Source: Bacteroidota bacterium
GTDB taxonomy: Bacteria; Bacteroidota; Bacteroidia; Bacteroidales; UBA7960
DNA length: 41,389 nucleotides
Assembly: GCA_018335675.1 (NCBI GenBank)
Contig: JAGXRQ010000005.1
Span: 1-41,389, forward strand
Direction of reading: 5' to 3'
Under the pieces are notes generated by a model, which worked only from the letters and a program-made list of their open reading frames with translations, was not told where the DNA came from and made no database searches. A program made the translations under genes and the position numbers. This document shows positions 1 to 7,230 of the stretch, in pieces (within the stretch, counting starts at the first letter, position 1; each line of letters opens with the position of its first letter).

Positions 1-37
1 GTTTTGTATCTTTCACAGTCTTGTCAATGGTAGATTA

Positions 38-118
38 GTTTAATCGTTGAACCGTTGAATTGTTTAATTGCTAAAATGCTAAGCAACTAATTAAACATAA
101 AACGACTAAACGACTAAA
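38..118. repeat. Short-period (8 bp) tandem repeats upstream of 5S rRNA
   Basis: Four consecutive 8-bp units of the form GTTKAAYY occupy 38-69, followed by two GCTAA-type units (70-84) and two ACGACTAA units around 102-117. No coding sequence is visible in 1-137. If the rRNA operon has the usual order, this is the 23S-5S spacer, but the 23S gene itself is not in the window. The unit style resembles the 7- and 11-bp arrays in other spacers of this window. Confidence 0.6.
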
Positions 119-137
119 TAATTACCATAACCTTCTT

Positions 138-248
<111 letters not shown>

Positions 249-258
249 CTTTTATTAA

Positions 259-287
259 AGCCCTCCATTTTTGGAGGGCTTTTTTTA
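259..287 (+). terminator. Intrinsic terminator of the rRNA operon
   Basis: A perfect 9-bp stem, AGCCCTCCA / TGGAGGGCT, with a TTTT loop is followed at once by a run of seven T. It lies directly behind the 5S gene and ends rRNA transcription before the hydrolase gene. Confidence 0.92.
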
Positions 288-310
288 TTTATGCATTTCA
301 AATATTATAT

Positions 311-318
311 TATTTTTG
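311..318 (+). promoter_or_regulatory. Candidate Bacteroidota -7 promoter box
   Basis: TATTTTTG matches the Bacteroidota sigma-ABfr -7 consensus TAnnTTTG exactly and lies 22 nt before the start codon of the hydrolase gene. No convincing -33 TTG element is seen at the expected spacing, so this rests on one box in AT-rich DNA. Confidence 0.3.
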
Positions 319-340
319 CCCAAAACTAAATATTTAAAAA

Positions 341-988
341 ATGACATATATAAAGACGTTCCACTTCAACCCTTTTCAGGTTAATACCTATGTAATATAT
401 GACGAAACAGGAGAGTGCGCAATTATCGACCCGGCTTGCTATACTGAAAGTGAAGAAAAAATCTTTAAGGATTTTATTTTACAGAATAATCTTAAACCGG
501 TTCTTCAGCTGTACACTCACTGTCATATTGATCATGTTCTTGGAACAAACTTTATTTCAAAGACATTTGGACTAAAACCCATAACTCATCAAGACAGCGC
601 TATTTTCATTGATAACGCAAAAAGCTATGGTGCAAGTTTTGGATTTGAAATAAACGATCTTGTTAAACCGGAAAAATGGATATTAGACAATGAAGAACTG
701 AAATTCGGGAATCAGTCTTTTAAAGCAATTCATACACCCGGGCATGCAGCTGGAAGTATCTGCTTCTATAATGAAGCAGAAAAGACTTTATTTAGCGGCG
801 ATGTTTTATTTCAAGGCAGCATAGGAAGAACCGACTTGCCAACGGGAGATTACGATACTCTTATAAAATCAATAATAAACAAATTGCTTATATTGCCTGA
901 TGATGTGACCGTTTATCCAGGACACGGAGACAAAACTAGCATTAAATACGAAAGAGTAAATAATCCTTTTCTTAATGGAATATATTAA
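341..988 (+). CDS. MBL-fold metallo-hydrolase, glyoxalase II-like (YcbL type)
   Basis: This 215-aa single-domain protein has the metallo-beta-lactamase metal site: THCHIDH at residues 59-65, His135 in HTPGHAAG, Asp154 in SGD and His195 in YPGHGD. This ligand set (HxHxDH, H, D, H) binds two metal ions and is shared with hydroxyacylglutathione hydrolases. The short length and missing C-terminal substrate domain point to the small YcbL-like branch rather than classical GloB. No signal peptide is visible, so it is probably cytoplasmic, hydrolysing a thioester or related ester; the natural substrate cannot be read from sequence. The ATG at 341 follows an A-rich leader, usual for Bacteroidota. The gene is monocistronic, and its stop is only 2 nt from the convergent hflC stop. 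Confidence 0.85.
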   Translation: MTYIKTFHFNPFQVNTYVIYDETGECAIIDPACYTESEEKIFKDFILQNNLKPVLQLYTHCHIDHVLGTNFISKTFGLKPITHQDSAIFIDNAKSYGASFGFEINDLVKPEKWILDNEELKFGNQSFKAIHTPGHAAGSICFYNEAEKTLFSGDVLFQGSIGRTDLPTGDYDTLIKSIINKLLILPDDVTVYPGHGDKTSIKYERVNNPFLNGIY

Positions 989-990
989 TC

Positions 991-1929
991 CTACCTTAAA
1001 CTTTTTAAATACTTATAAAGTTCGCTATCGGTAGTTAGAATAATGCTTGTTTTATTATCAAATGATTTTTCAAGTGCTTCCATTGCTCTAAGAAAACTGT
1101 ATAATTCTCTAGACATTGAACTTCTATTATAAGCATTTGCATAAATTGAAGTTGCTCTAGCATCAGCCCGACCTCTAATAATTTCAGACTCCTTAACAGC
1201 TTCTGAACGGATTTTTGCAAGATCTCTCTCTTTATCCCCTTCTATTTTTCTCGCCTCACCCTGTCCTTCAGAACGAAACTGCTCGGCAATACGATTACGT
1301 TCGCTAATCATTCTGTCATATACTCTTCTTCTAACTTCGTCAACGTAATTTAATCTTTTAAACCTAAAATCTAGAATTACAATTCCTAAATCTTTTGTTC
1401 TTTCGTTGGCTCTCTCTAGTATCATTGCTTCGATCTTTGCTCTTCCTACAGTAATATCTTCCAAATATTCAAGATCTTGCAAGTAGTCTTCAGATACCTC
1501 AGGTTTCCTGTTGGATGAGCGAACAATGTCAATTAACTGATAACTTGCTACAGCATTACGTGTTTCGCCGTCTAGAATGTCATCTAGCCTTGATTGACCA
1601 GAACGTTCATCTTTCAGTCTTATAAAAAATTGCAGAGGATCAGTTATTTGCCATCTTGCGTAAGTGTCAACATGTATAAACTTTTTATCCTGAGTAGGAA
1701 CCTGATTTGGATCTCCATCCCATTTTAAATATCGTTTATCAAAGTATTGAACTTTCTGAATAATAGGCACTTTAAAATGTAGTCCGGGCGTAGTTTTTAA
1801 GCCGCCTACAGGTCTTCCAAACTGTGTTACAATTGCTTGTTTAGTTTCGTCTAATATAAACATACTGTTAAAAAACAGTATTGACGCAACAATTGCTAAT
1901 ACTAATATTAAGATTTGTTTTGTTTTCAT
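991..1929 (-). CDS. hflC: Protease modulator HflC (SPFH/band 7 protein)
   Basis: The 312-aa protein has an N-terminal membrane anchor (about residues 6-25) and then an SPFH/band 7 domain starting at ETKQAIVTQFGRPVG. A typical HflC core follows (WQITDPLQFFIRL, then RTKDLGIVILDFRFKRLNY). The C-terminal half is a charged, Ala/Glu/Arg-rich helical region, as expected for the oligomerising part. In known bacteria HflC and HflK form a large membrane cage that surrounds the AAA+ protease FtsH and restricts its access to membrane substrates. It is co-transcribed downstream of hflK with a 44-nt gap. ftsH is not in this window. No truncation is seen. Confidence 0.93.
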   Translation of the reverse strand: MKTKQILILVLAIVASILFFNSMFILDETKQAIVTQFGRPVGGLKTTPGLHFKVPIIQKVQYFDKRYLKWDGDPNQVPTQDKKFIHVDTYARWQITDPLQFFIRLKDERSGQSRLDDILDGETRNAVASYQLIDIVRSSNRKPEVSEDYLQDLEYLEDITVGRAKIEAMILERANERTKDLGIVILDFRFKRLNYVDEVRRRVYDRMISERNRIAEQFRSEGQGEARKIEGDKERDLAKIRSEAVKESEIIRGRADARATSIYANAYNRSSMSRELYSFLRAMEALEKSFDNKTSIILTTDSELYKYLKSLR

Positions 1930-1973
1930 CTTTTTTAAATTTTAATGGTTAAAGGCACTGTTTTTTAATCTGT

Positions 1974-2939
1974 TTAATCTTTTTTCTGTTGAAGATTAAA
2001 TAAAGGCAGAAGATTTGTGCCCTTTTCATCCATTATTATTTTGTTGTCAATCTTAGGAAGAATTCTTTCCATTGTTTCAAAATAAATTCTTTTTTTAGTT
2101 ACTTCAGGCGCTTTGACATATTCATTATATAACGCAATAAAGCGCTCAGCCTCTCCTGTAGCGATATTAATTCTATTTGTTGCATATGCTTCAGCAAGTT
2201 GAACAATCTCTTGTGCTTCACCTCTGGCGCGTGGGATTACTTTATTGTATTCCGACTCGGCCTTATTAATCAATGTTTCTTTTTCTTGCTGAGCTTCATT
2301 AACAGCATTGAAAGATGCCTTAACAGCTTCGGGTGGGTTTACATCCTGAAGAACAACCTGAACAATTCGAATACCGTTCTCATATTCGTCGCACATCTTC
2401 TGCAGAAGAACTTCAACGCTTGAAGCAACTTCTTGCCTGCCGACGGTCAGCACCTCATTTACTGTTCTGTCGCCTATTATTTGTCGCATTGCTGCTTCTG
2501 ACATATCATGAAGTGCATCTTCTGCATCACGCACCCTGAATAGATATTTGTATGAATCTACAATTCGATATTGCACAACCCACTCTACATCTGCAAGATT
2601 TAAGTCGCCTGTAAGCATTAGCGATTCGTCTGCATATGCGGTTTTTGCGTATTGTGTACGCAAAGACGATGTAGAAACGGTTCTGAATCCAAACTCCTGT
2701 TTTAATTGCCTTTGAACAGGAATTTTATACATTTTCTCAATGCCGAATGGCAAGATGAAGTTTAGTCCGGGCTGAACAGTTCTGTTATACTTTCCAAGCA
2801 TAAGAACTACTCCCTCTTTTTCAGGACCTACAGTTCTAATTGAAGTTATAAGCAATATAAAAAGGAATAATCCTATTACGAATTTTTTCCAATGCTTCTT
2901 CATAAAGAACTCAAAATAGCTTTGTTGTTTTGTTGGCAT
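1974..2939 (-). CDS. hflK: FtsH-protease modulator HflK (SPFH/band 7 protein)
   Basis: The 321-aa protein has a single N-terminal transmembrane segment at about residues 18-37, a band 7 domain starting with GPEKEGVVLMLGKYNRTVQPGL, the HflK signature VVQYRIVDSYKYLFRVRD, and VVLQDVNPPEAVKASF. A Lys/Glu/Ala-rich helix follows. It partners HflC in the FtsH-associated HflKC complex of the inner membrane, periplasmic side. The N-terminus is short and lacks the Gly-rich extension of enterobacterial HflK. It is the first gene of a two-gene hflK-hflC unit, with the promoter presumably in 2940-2980. Loss of either partner usually destabilises the complex, so their pairing here supports function. Confidence 0.93.
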   Translation of the reverse strand: MPTKQQSYFEFFMKKHWKKFVIGLFLFILLITSIRTVGPEKEGVVLMLGKYNRTVQPGLNFILPFGIEKMYKIPVQRQLKQEFGFRTVSTSSLRTQYAKTAYADESLMLTGDLNLADVEWVVQYRIVDSYKYLFRVRDAEDALHDMSEAAMRQIIGDRTVNEVLTVGRQEVASSVEVLLQKMCDEYENGIRIVQVVLQDVNPPEAVKASFNAVNEAQQEKETLINKAESEYNKVIPRARGEAQEIVQLAEAYATNRINIATGEAERFIALYNEYVKAPEVTKKRIYFETMERILPKIDNKIIMDEKGTNLLPLFNLQQKKD

Positions 2940-2980
2940 GATTATTTGATTTTAGGATATATGTAAAAGTATAAAAAAAT

Positions 2981-3011
2981 AAAAACCCTCTGAAAAAAAC
3001 AGAGGGTTTTT
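2981..3011 (-). terminator. Intrinsic terminator after the C69 dipeptidase gene
   Basis: A 12-bp stem, AAAAACCCTCTG / CAGAGGGTTTTT, with a 7-nt A loop lies between the dipeptidase stop (3030, minus) and the hflK start. Read on the minus strand it ends in a T-rich run, giving a good intrinsic terminator for the dipeptidase gene and insulating hflK. Confidence 0.85.
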
Positions 3012-3029
3012 AATGCAAGCGGAGAAAGG

Positions 3030-4700
3030 TTATTTAATAGGCTCTCCAGGTTGACGCCATCTTACATCATAGTATCCCGGTCGTTCCTGAACAGCTTTTC
3101 TTTTAAATTCTTCATTATATCCTGCACCTTTTGGATTAGGACGAATTCCACCTTCTTCATTGATATATCTGTCGTTGTATTTTGTAAAAAGGTAGTATCC
3201 TAGTTCTCTCCATCTTTCAACAACAAACTCAGCATTGTTTACTGAGAAATCTGTGAGAAATTCACTCATAAGTCCTTTATTGGTTTTGCTCAAAGACAGC
3301 GCTGCCTGGTCAATTGCTTTTGTCATGTTTATTGACCGTGTTTCCAGTTCGCTCTGCACTTTCTGAATGTCTTTTATCATATAATTATACATTCCATAAG
3401 CATAATTTGCAACAAGATTGAAAACCCAAAAAGCAGATTCCCATTCAAATTTGTTAATATCAATAATGGTAAGGCTTTTAGGAGCTTTTGTCATACCCAT
3501 ATAAAGAGGCATATAACAAGTAGAATAAGTATCATCAACGCCGTACCAGAAAATGCCGCCTATTTCGTCGGGAAGCCAATTTCTAGATTGAGAAACAAAA
3601 GAGAATCCTGTTTGTGGCTGAGAAATAGTTCTTTCCCATGAAAACTTCATTTTTTCACCATCCTTGTCAACAACATCGTCAAAGCCAAAGACTAATGGTC
3701 TCCATCTGTAAGGATTATTGTGAGGGCCTGCAGCAAAACCTTCTGCAGTGTAATAAGGAGAATCATGGAAATGATCTCTAACAAATGCCATCATATCTTC
3801 AAGAGTAACTAGCCTGTCAGGTTTAATAAACAATGGATAAGGTTCTGCTCCTACAACACATCTCCAGTAATCATCTGAAAATTTTTGTGAAGGAGCTGCT
3901 CTTCTGTAAACGCTCCATACTCTACCTTCGCAAAGAAGAAGAGAAACTGGGTCAAGCGGATTATAAGCATCAACAAAGCTGAAATCTTCTTTTTTACCAG
4001 AAAAATAACCTCTCTCTTTTGCAAAATCTACAAGATCTTCTGACCACATCCAATTGTTTTTGTCTTTCCAGTCTATTTTACGAATACGTGCCTGATTTGC
4101 ATGTGCTGCAATATATCCTTCCGGCACTCTTGCTGCCACCCATACTGCGCCTTTGCCGAATTCTCCTTTTCCAATTAACTCAAGAACCCATGCTTCGTTT
4201 TTATCTGCAATAGAGAAAGATTCTCCTGTGCTTGCATAACCGTATTCTGCAACAAGATCAGTCATGATTTTTATTGCCTCTCTAGCAGTTTTCGCTCTTT
4301 TAAGCGCTATATACTTAAGGCTGCCATAGTCCATAATGCCGTTTGGTGTGCCAAGTTCTTCTCTACCTGTAAATGTGGTTTCGCCAATTACAACCTGAAA
4401 CTCATTCATGTTGCCAATAACCTTATAAGTGCGAGGCACCTGTGCTATTTTACCAAGAAATTTTCCGGTGTCCCATTCATATATTTCCACAGAATCTCCA
4501 GGTTGGTAAGTGCCGCCAGGGTAGAATTTTAATGGGTCTATAAATCCACCGGCATCTGCCAGATAGCTTATCATAACACTGCCATCAGCACTAGCCCCTC
4601 TAGACACTAGCACGTTGGTGCATGCGTTTGACTGCAAATAAAGACCTGTTACTGAAATAACAGCCATAAATGCAGCAAGAATAATTTTGCTTTTTTTCAT
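3030..4700 (-). CDS. Secreted C69-family dipeptidase
   Basis: The 556-aa protein starts with a hydrophobic signal peptide (residues 1-26) and continues with Cys27 in ACTNVLVSRGASADGSV, the N-terminal nucleophile motif of peptidase family C69 (PepD/DipA-like dipeptidases). Further family features include GNMNEFQVVIGETTFTGR, ALKRAKTAREAI and GESFSIADKNEAWVLELIGK. These Ntn-hydrolase-fold enzymes cleave dipeptides after exposure of the Cys. Removal of the signal peptide at NA|C would itself expose the nucleophile; the site lacks the Leu at -3 of a good lipobox, so export to the periplasm is more likely than lipidation. The length fits secreted Bacteroidota members. It stands alone, with its own terminator downstream and a structured 177-bp spacer upstream. 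It would serve peptide nutrition. Confidence 0.88.
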   Translation of the reverse strand: MKKSKIILAAFMAVISVTGLYLQSNACTNVLVSRGASADGSVMISYLADAGGFIDPLKFYPGGTYQPGDSVEIYEWDTGKFLGKIAQVPRTYKVIGNMNEFQVVIGETTFTGREELGTPNGIMDYGSLKYIALKRAKTAREAIKIMTDLVAEYGYASTGESFSIADKNEAWVLELIGKGEFGKGAVWVAARVPEGYIAAHANQARIRKIDWKDKNNWMWSEDLVDFAKERGYFSGKKEDFSFVDAYNPLDPVSLLLCEGRVWSVYRRAAPSQKFSDDYWRCVVGAEPYPLFIKPDRLVTLEDMMAFVRDHFHDSPYYTAEGFAAGPHNNPYRWRPLVFGFDDVVDKDGEKMKFSWERTISQPQTGFSFVSQSRNWLPDEIGGIFWYGVDDTYSTCYMPLYMGMTKAPKSLTIIDINKFEWESAFWVFNLVANYAYGMYNYMIKDIQKVQSELETRSINMTKAIDQAALSLSKTNKGLMSEFLTDFSVNNAEFVVERWRELGYYLFTKYNDRYINEEGGIRPNPKGAGYNEEFKRKAVQERPGYYDVRWRQPGEPIK

Positions 4701-4760
4701 TCGTGTGAGTTTTTGGTTAGATATTCAATTATATAAAGAATTTTTCCATTATACCATCTT

Positions 4761-4807
4761 AGTTAGAAACGATGTTAATGCATAAAATGTTTATCAACAT
4801 TCTAACT
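4761..4807. repeat. Inverted repeat in the cysS-dipeptidase spacer
   Basis: Perfect 8-bp arms AGTTAGAA / TTCTAACT lie 31 bp apart. Inside them is a smaller hairpin (AATGTT-GATA-AACATT on the minus strand) and an ATGCAT palindrome. There is no T-run, so it is not a typical intrinsic terminator. It sits about 60 bp before the dipeptidase start, where it could be a leader structure or operator. Its function is unknown. Confidence 0.4.
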
Positions 4808-4877
4808 TTAAAACACAAAAATAATAGAAATTTGAAAAAGGGCCGATTGAACAATCGTTTTGGGATTATAATAATTG

Positions 4878-6353
4878 TTAATTCTGTTCCCAGCTGCTTC
4901 CATCTTTAGAATCTTTAACGGTTATATTTAAAGCGCCAAGTGAGTCCCTTATTTTATCAGATGCTGCATAGTCCTTCTGTTCGCGTACTTTTTTTCTCAT
5001 GTCAAGGATAAGCTCCATCAGTCCGTTAATAGTTTCTATGCTTTTCTCGTCGTTTCTGATATTATCATTTAATCCTAAAATATCAACAAGGAAAGTTTTA
5101 AAAACATTTTTAAGTATTTCAATATCTTTTGACATCAGGCTGTCTTTTTTGTCATTAACAGAATTGATAATTCTAACAGCATCAAAAAGATGAGCTATTA
5201 CTATTGGGCTGTTAAAATCATCATTCATTGCATCATAACAATTCTGTTCAATTTTAGAGATATCTGCAGTAGACTTGTCGGAAGATTGAAGTTTATTAAG
5301 AGTACCCATTGCCTGAAAAAGCCTTTTTAAACCTTTTTCAGCAGCCTGTAATGCTTCATTACTAAAGTCAAGGGTGCTGCGATAATGAGCTTGAAGAATA
5401 AAAAACCGTATAGTCATTGAGTCATAAGCCTTTTCCAGTGCTGCATGATTTCCGGAGAAGAACTCTTTCAGGGTAATAAAGTTATTTAGTGATTTACCCA
5501 TTTTTTGACCATTAATTGTTATCATATTGTTGTGAAGCCAATATCTAACTGCATCTTTGCCGTTAGCAGCATTAGACTGTGCTACTTCACATTCATGATG
5601 GGGAAATAGAAGATCCATTCCACCTCCGTGAATATCGAAAACCTCGCCCAAATATTTTGTACTCATAGCCGAACATTCGAGGTGCCATCCCGGAAAACCA
5701 TCACTCCAAGGTGACGGCCAACGCATAATATGCTCAGGCGAGGCTTTTTTCCATAGAGCAAAATCGACCTGATTTTGTTTTTCATTCTGACCTTCAAGAT
5801 CGCGTGTATTTGCCATCATATCTTCAAGCACCCTGCCGCTAAGCTTGCCATAATTGTGAGTTTTATGATATTTTTCCACATCGAAATAAACAGATCCATT
5901 TATTTCATAAGCATAACCTGCATCAAGAATTGCTTTTACCATTTCAATTTGCTCAATAATATGCCCCGACGCACGAGGTTCAATGCTTGGTTTCTTAACA
6001 TTAAGCATATCCATGTCTTCATGATATCTATCGGAGAAATATTGAACTACCTCCATTGGTTCAACCTGCTCAATCCTGGCTTTTTTGGCAATTTTGTCCT
6101 CGCCTTGATCTGCGTCATTTTCAAGATGCCCAACGTCAGTGATGTTTCTTACATAGCGAACTTTATAACCAATGTGCTGTAGATATCTAAAAACGAGATC
6201 AAAGGTTATGGCCGGACGCGCATGGCCCAAGTGTGCATCACCATAAACTGTAGGCCCACATACATACATGCCTACAAAAGGAGTATTTATAGGCTCGAAA
6301 ATTTCTTTTTTCCTTGTGAGAGAATTATATACAGTAAGTTTTTGTTTAGTCAT
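4878..6353 (-). CDS. cysS: Cysteinyl-tRNA synthetase
   Basis: The 491-aa class I synthetase charges tRNA-Cys in the cytoplasm. Cys32 opens the motif [15 protein letters not shown], which holds the HIGH-type signature HLGH (41-44). The zinc-site segment [10 protein letters not shown] is present, as is the [17 protein letters not shown] segment typical of CysRS. The KMSKS loop is KMGKS at residues 284-288. A helical anticodon-binding region follows, and the C-terminus is complete. ATG 6353 gives the usual N-terminus ([17 protein letters not shown]). The gene appears monocistronic and essential. No oddities were seen. Confidence 0.97.
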   Translation of the reverse strand: MTKQKLTVYNSLTRKKEIFEPINTPFVGMYVCGPTVYGDAHLGHARPAITFDLVFRYLQHIGYKVRYVRNITDVGHLENDADQGEDKIAKKARIEQVEPMEVVQYFSDRYHEDMDMLNVKKPSIEPRASGHIIEQIEMVKAILDAGYAYEINGSVYFDVEKYHKTHNYGKLSGRVLEDMMANTRDLEGQNEKQNQVDFALWKKASPEHIMRWPSPWSDGFPGWHLECSAMSTKYLGEVFDIHGGGMDLLFPHHECEVAQSNAANGKDAVRYWLHNNMITINGQKMGKSLNNFITLKEFFSGNHAALEKAYDSMTIRFFILQAHYRSTLDFSNEALQAAEKGLKRLFQAMGTLNKLQSSDKSTADISKIEQNCYDAMNDDFNSPIVIAHLFDAVRIINSVNDKKDSLMSKDIEILKNVFKTFLVDILGLNDNIRNDEKSIETINGLMELILDMRKKVREQKDYAASDKIRDSLGALNITVKDSKDGSSWEQN

Positions 6354-6390
6354 GGCATTAAAATTTTTCAGTGCAAAGATAATTATTTGA

Positions 6391-6464
6391 GTCGAAAGTC
6401 GGCAGTCGAAAGTCGGCAGTCGAAAGTCGGCAGTTGAAAGTCGAAAGTCGAAAGTCGTCAGTCG
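6391..6464. repeat. Heptad tandem repeat, GTCGAAA/GTCGGCA units
   Basis: About ten consecutive 7-bp units alternate between GTCGAAA and GTCGGCA, with GTTGAAA and GTCGTCA variants. The array lies 37 bp upstream of the cysS start and in the 3' spacer of pnuC. It is short and imperfect, with no spacers of CRISPR type. On the minus strand the units read GACTTTC / GACTGCC, so they begin with the same GACT core as the heptads at 39767-39842. Confidence 0.9.
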
Positions 6465-6494
6465 CTTTCAATCGGGACAATCCATTCAATCTCA

Positions 6495-6563
6495 TTGTCA
6501 CCTTTTCCTGTAACTTTCCTGTAACTTTTCTGTCACCACTCAGGACTCACGACTCAGGACTCC
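6495..6563. repeat. Mosaic of 11-bp and 7-bp repeats running into the pnuC stop
   Basis: On the minus strand this stretch reads out of the pnuC gene as CTGAGTC-type units and then 11-bp GTKACAGRAAA units. The TGA stop of pnuC lies inside the first unit. The 11-bp units are the same family as the array at 12841-12907, in the opposite orientation on the plus strand, and the GACTCAGG part matches the array at 39767-39842. Confidence 0.8.
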
Positions 6564-7174
6564 CTCATCCTTTTCCATTCTAACAAGCCCATAACAGCTA
6601 GAATTAAAAAAACAAAAAACTGAAAACTTGTAAAAACTAATCCTTTATGAAAATACAGAGGAACAGATATTAGATCGCCAATTATCCAATAAATCCAATT
6701 TTCAATTCTTTTTCTTGCCATAAACCACATTCCTACAATAAATATTGCTGTAGTAAACGCGTCAATATAAGGGATGTATGAACTTATATAATCTGTATCG
6801 TTGCTTTTTAGAATCCAAAGGACCCAAAGAATTATCCAAAAACCTATTATTACTGCAGCTATTCCGGCTATTTGTTCTCTAACAGAATTCCATCTTATCG
6901 GAATTGTTTTTTTGTTAGCGTCTCTTCTGGTCCATGCATACCAACCATATATACTCATACCGGCATAAAAAAAGTTTATACCCATGTCTGCGTATAATTG
7001 GGCAAAAAAACAAATGTAAATGTAAATCACCGTGCTTATTATTCCGCTTGGAAATACTAGTATGTTTGCTTTTCGGGCATACCAAACACTTAAAAGTCCA
7101 AAAACAACGGCAATATATTCTAAAATTGTTGTTTCCTTAAGATTTATTAAGAACACGTTGAAAAAATCAGACAT
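6554..7174 (-). CDS. pnuC: PnuC-family nicotinamide riboside transporter
   Basis: The 206-aa polytopic membrane protein has about seven hydrophobic segments. PnuC signatures are visible: GLLSVWYARKANILVFPSGI near residues 26-45 and INFFYAGMSIYGWYAWTRRD at 66-85, with IDAFTTAIFIVGMWFMARKR later. PnuC proteins facilitate uptake of nicotinamide riboside or related vitamins such as thiamine across the inner membrane, feeding NAD or cofactor salvage. The substrate cannot be fixed, because the usual kinase/nudix partner or riboswitch is not seen. It starts 56 bp behind the 1156-aa protein gene on the same strand and may share its transcript. The C-terminus (RMRES, stop) runs into a tandem repeat that provides the stop codon, so the natural end may have been altered slightly. 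Confidence 0.88.
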   Translation of the reverse strand: MSDFFNVFLINLKETTILEYIAVVFGLLSVWYARKANILVFPSGIISTVIYIYICFFAQLYADMGINFFYAGMSIYGWYAWTRRDANKKTIPIRWNSVREQIAGIAAVIIGFWIILWVLWILKSNDTDYISSYIPYIDAFTTAIFIVGMWFMARKRIENWIYWIIGDLISVPLYFHKGLVFTSFQFFVFLILAVMGLLEWKRMRES

Positions 7175-7230
7175 ACTTGTTTTTTATAATTTGCAAATAT
7201 ACTTGGAATATCAAATGAAAGAATTAATGC

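Noticed and set aside
1035-1220. 61-aa minus-strand frame within hflC
   Set aside because: Overlaps hflC in another frame with no independent support.
5775-6182. 135-aa plus-strand open frame
   Set aside because: It lies wholly antisense to cysS, which has all synthetase motifs.
6391-6464. Possible CRISPR array
   Set aside because: Units of 7 bp with no unique spacers, and no cas genes nearby; it is a simple tandem repeat.
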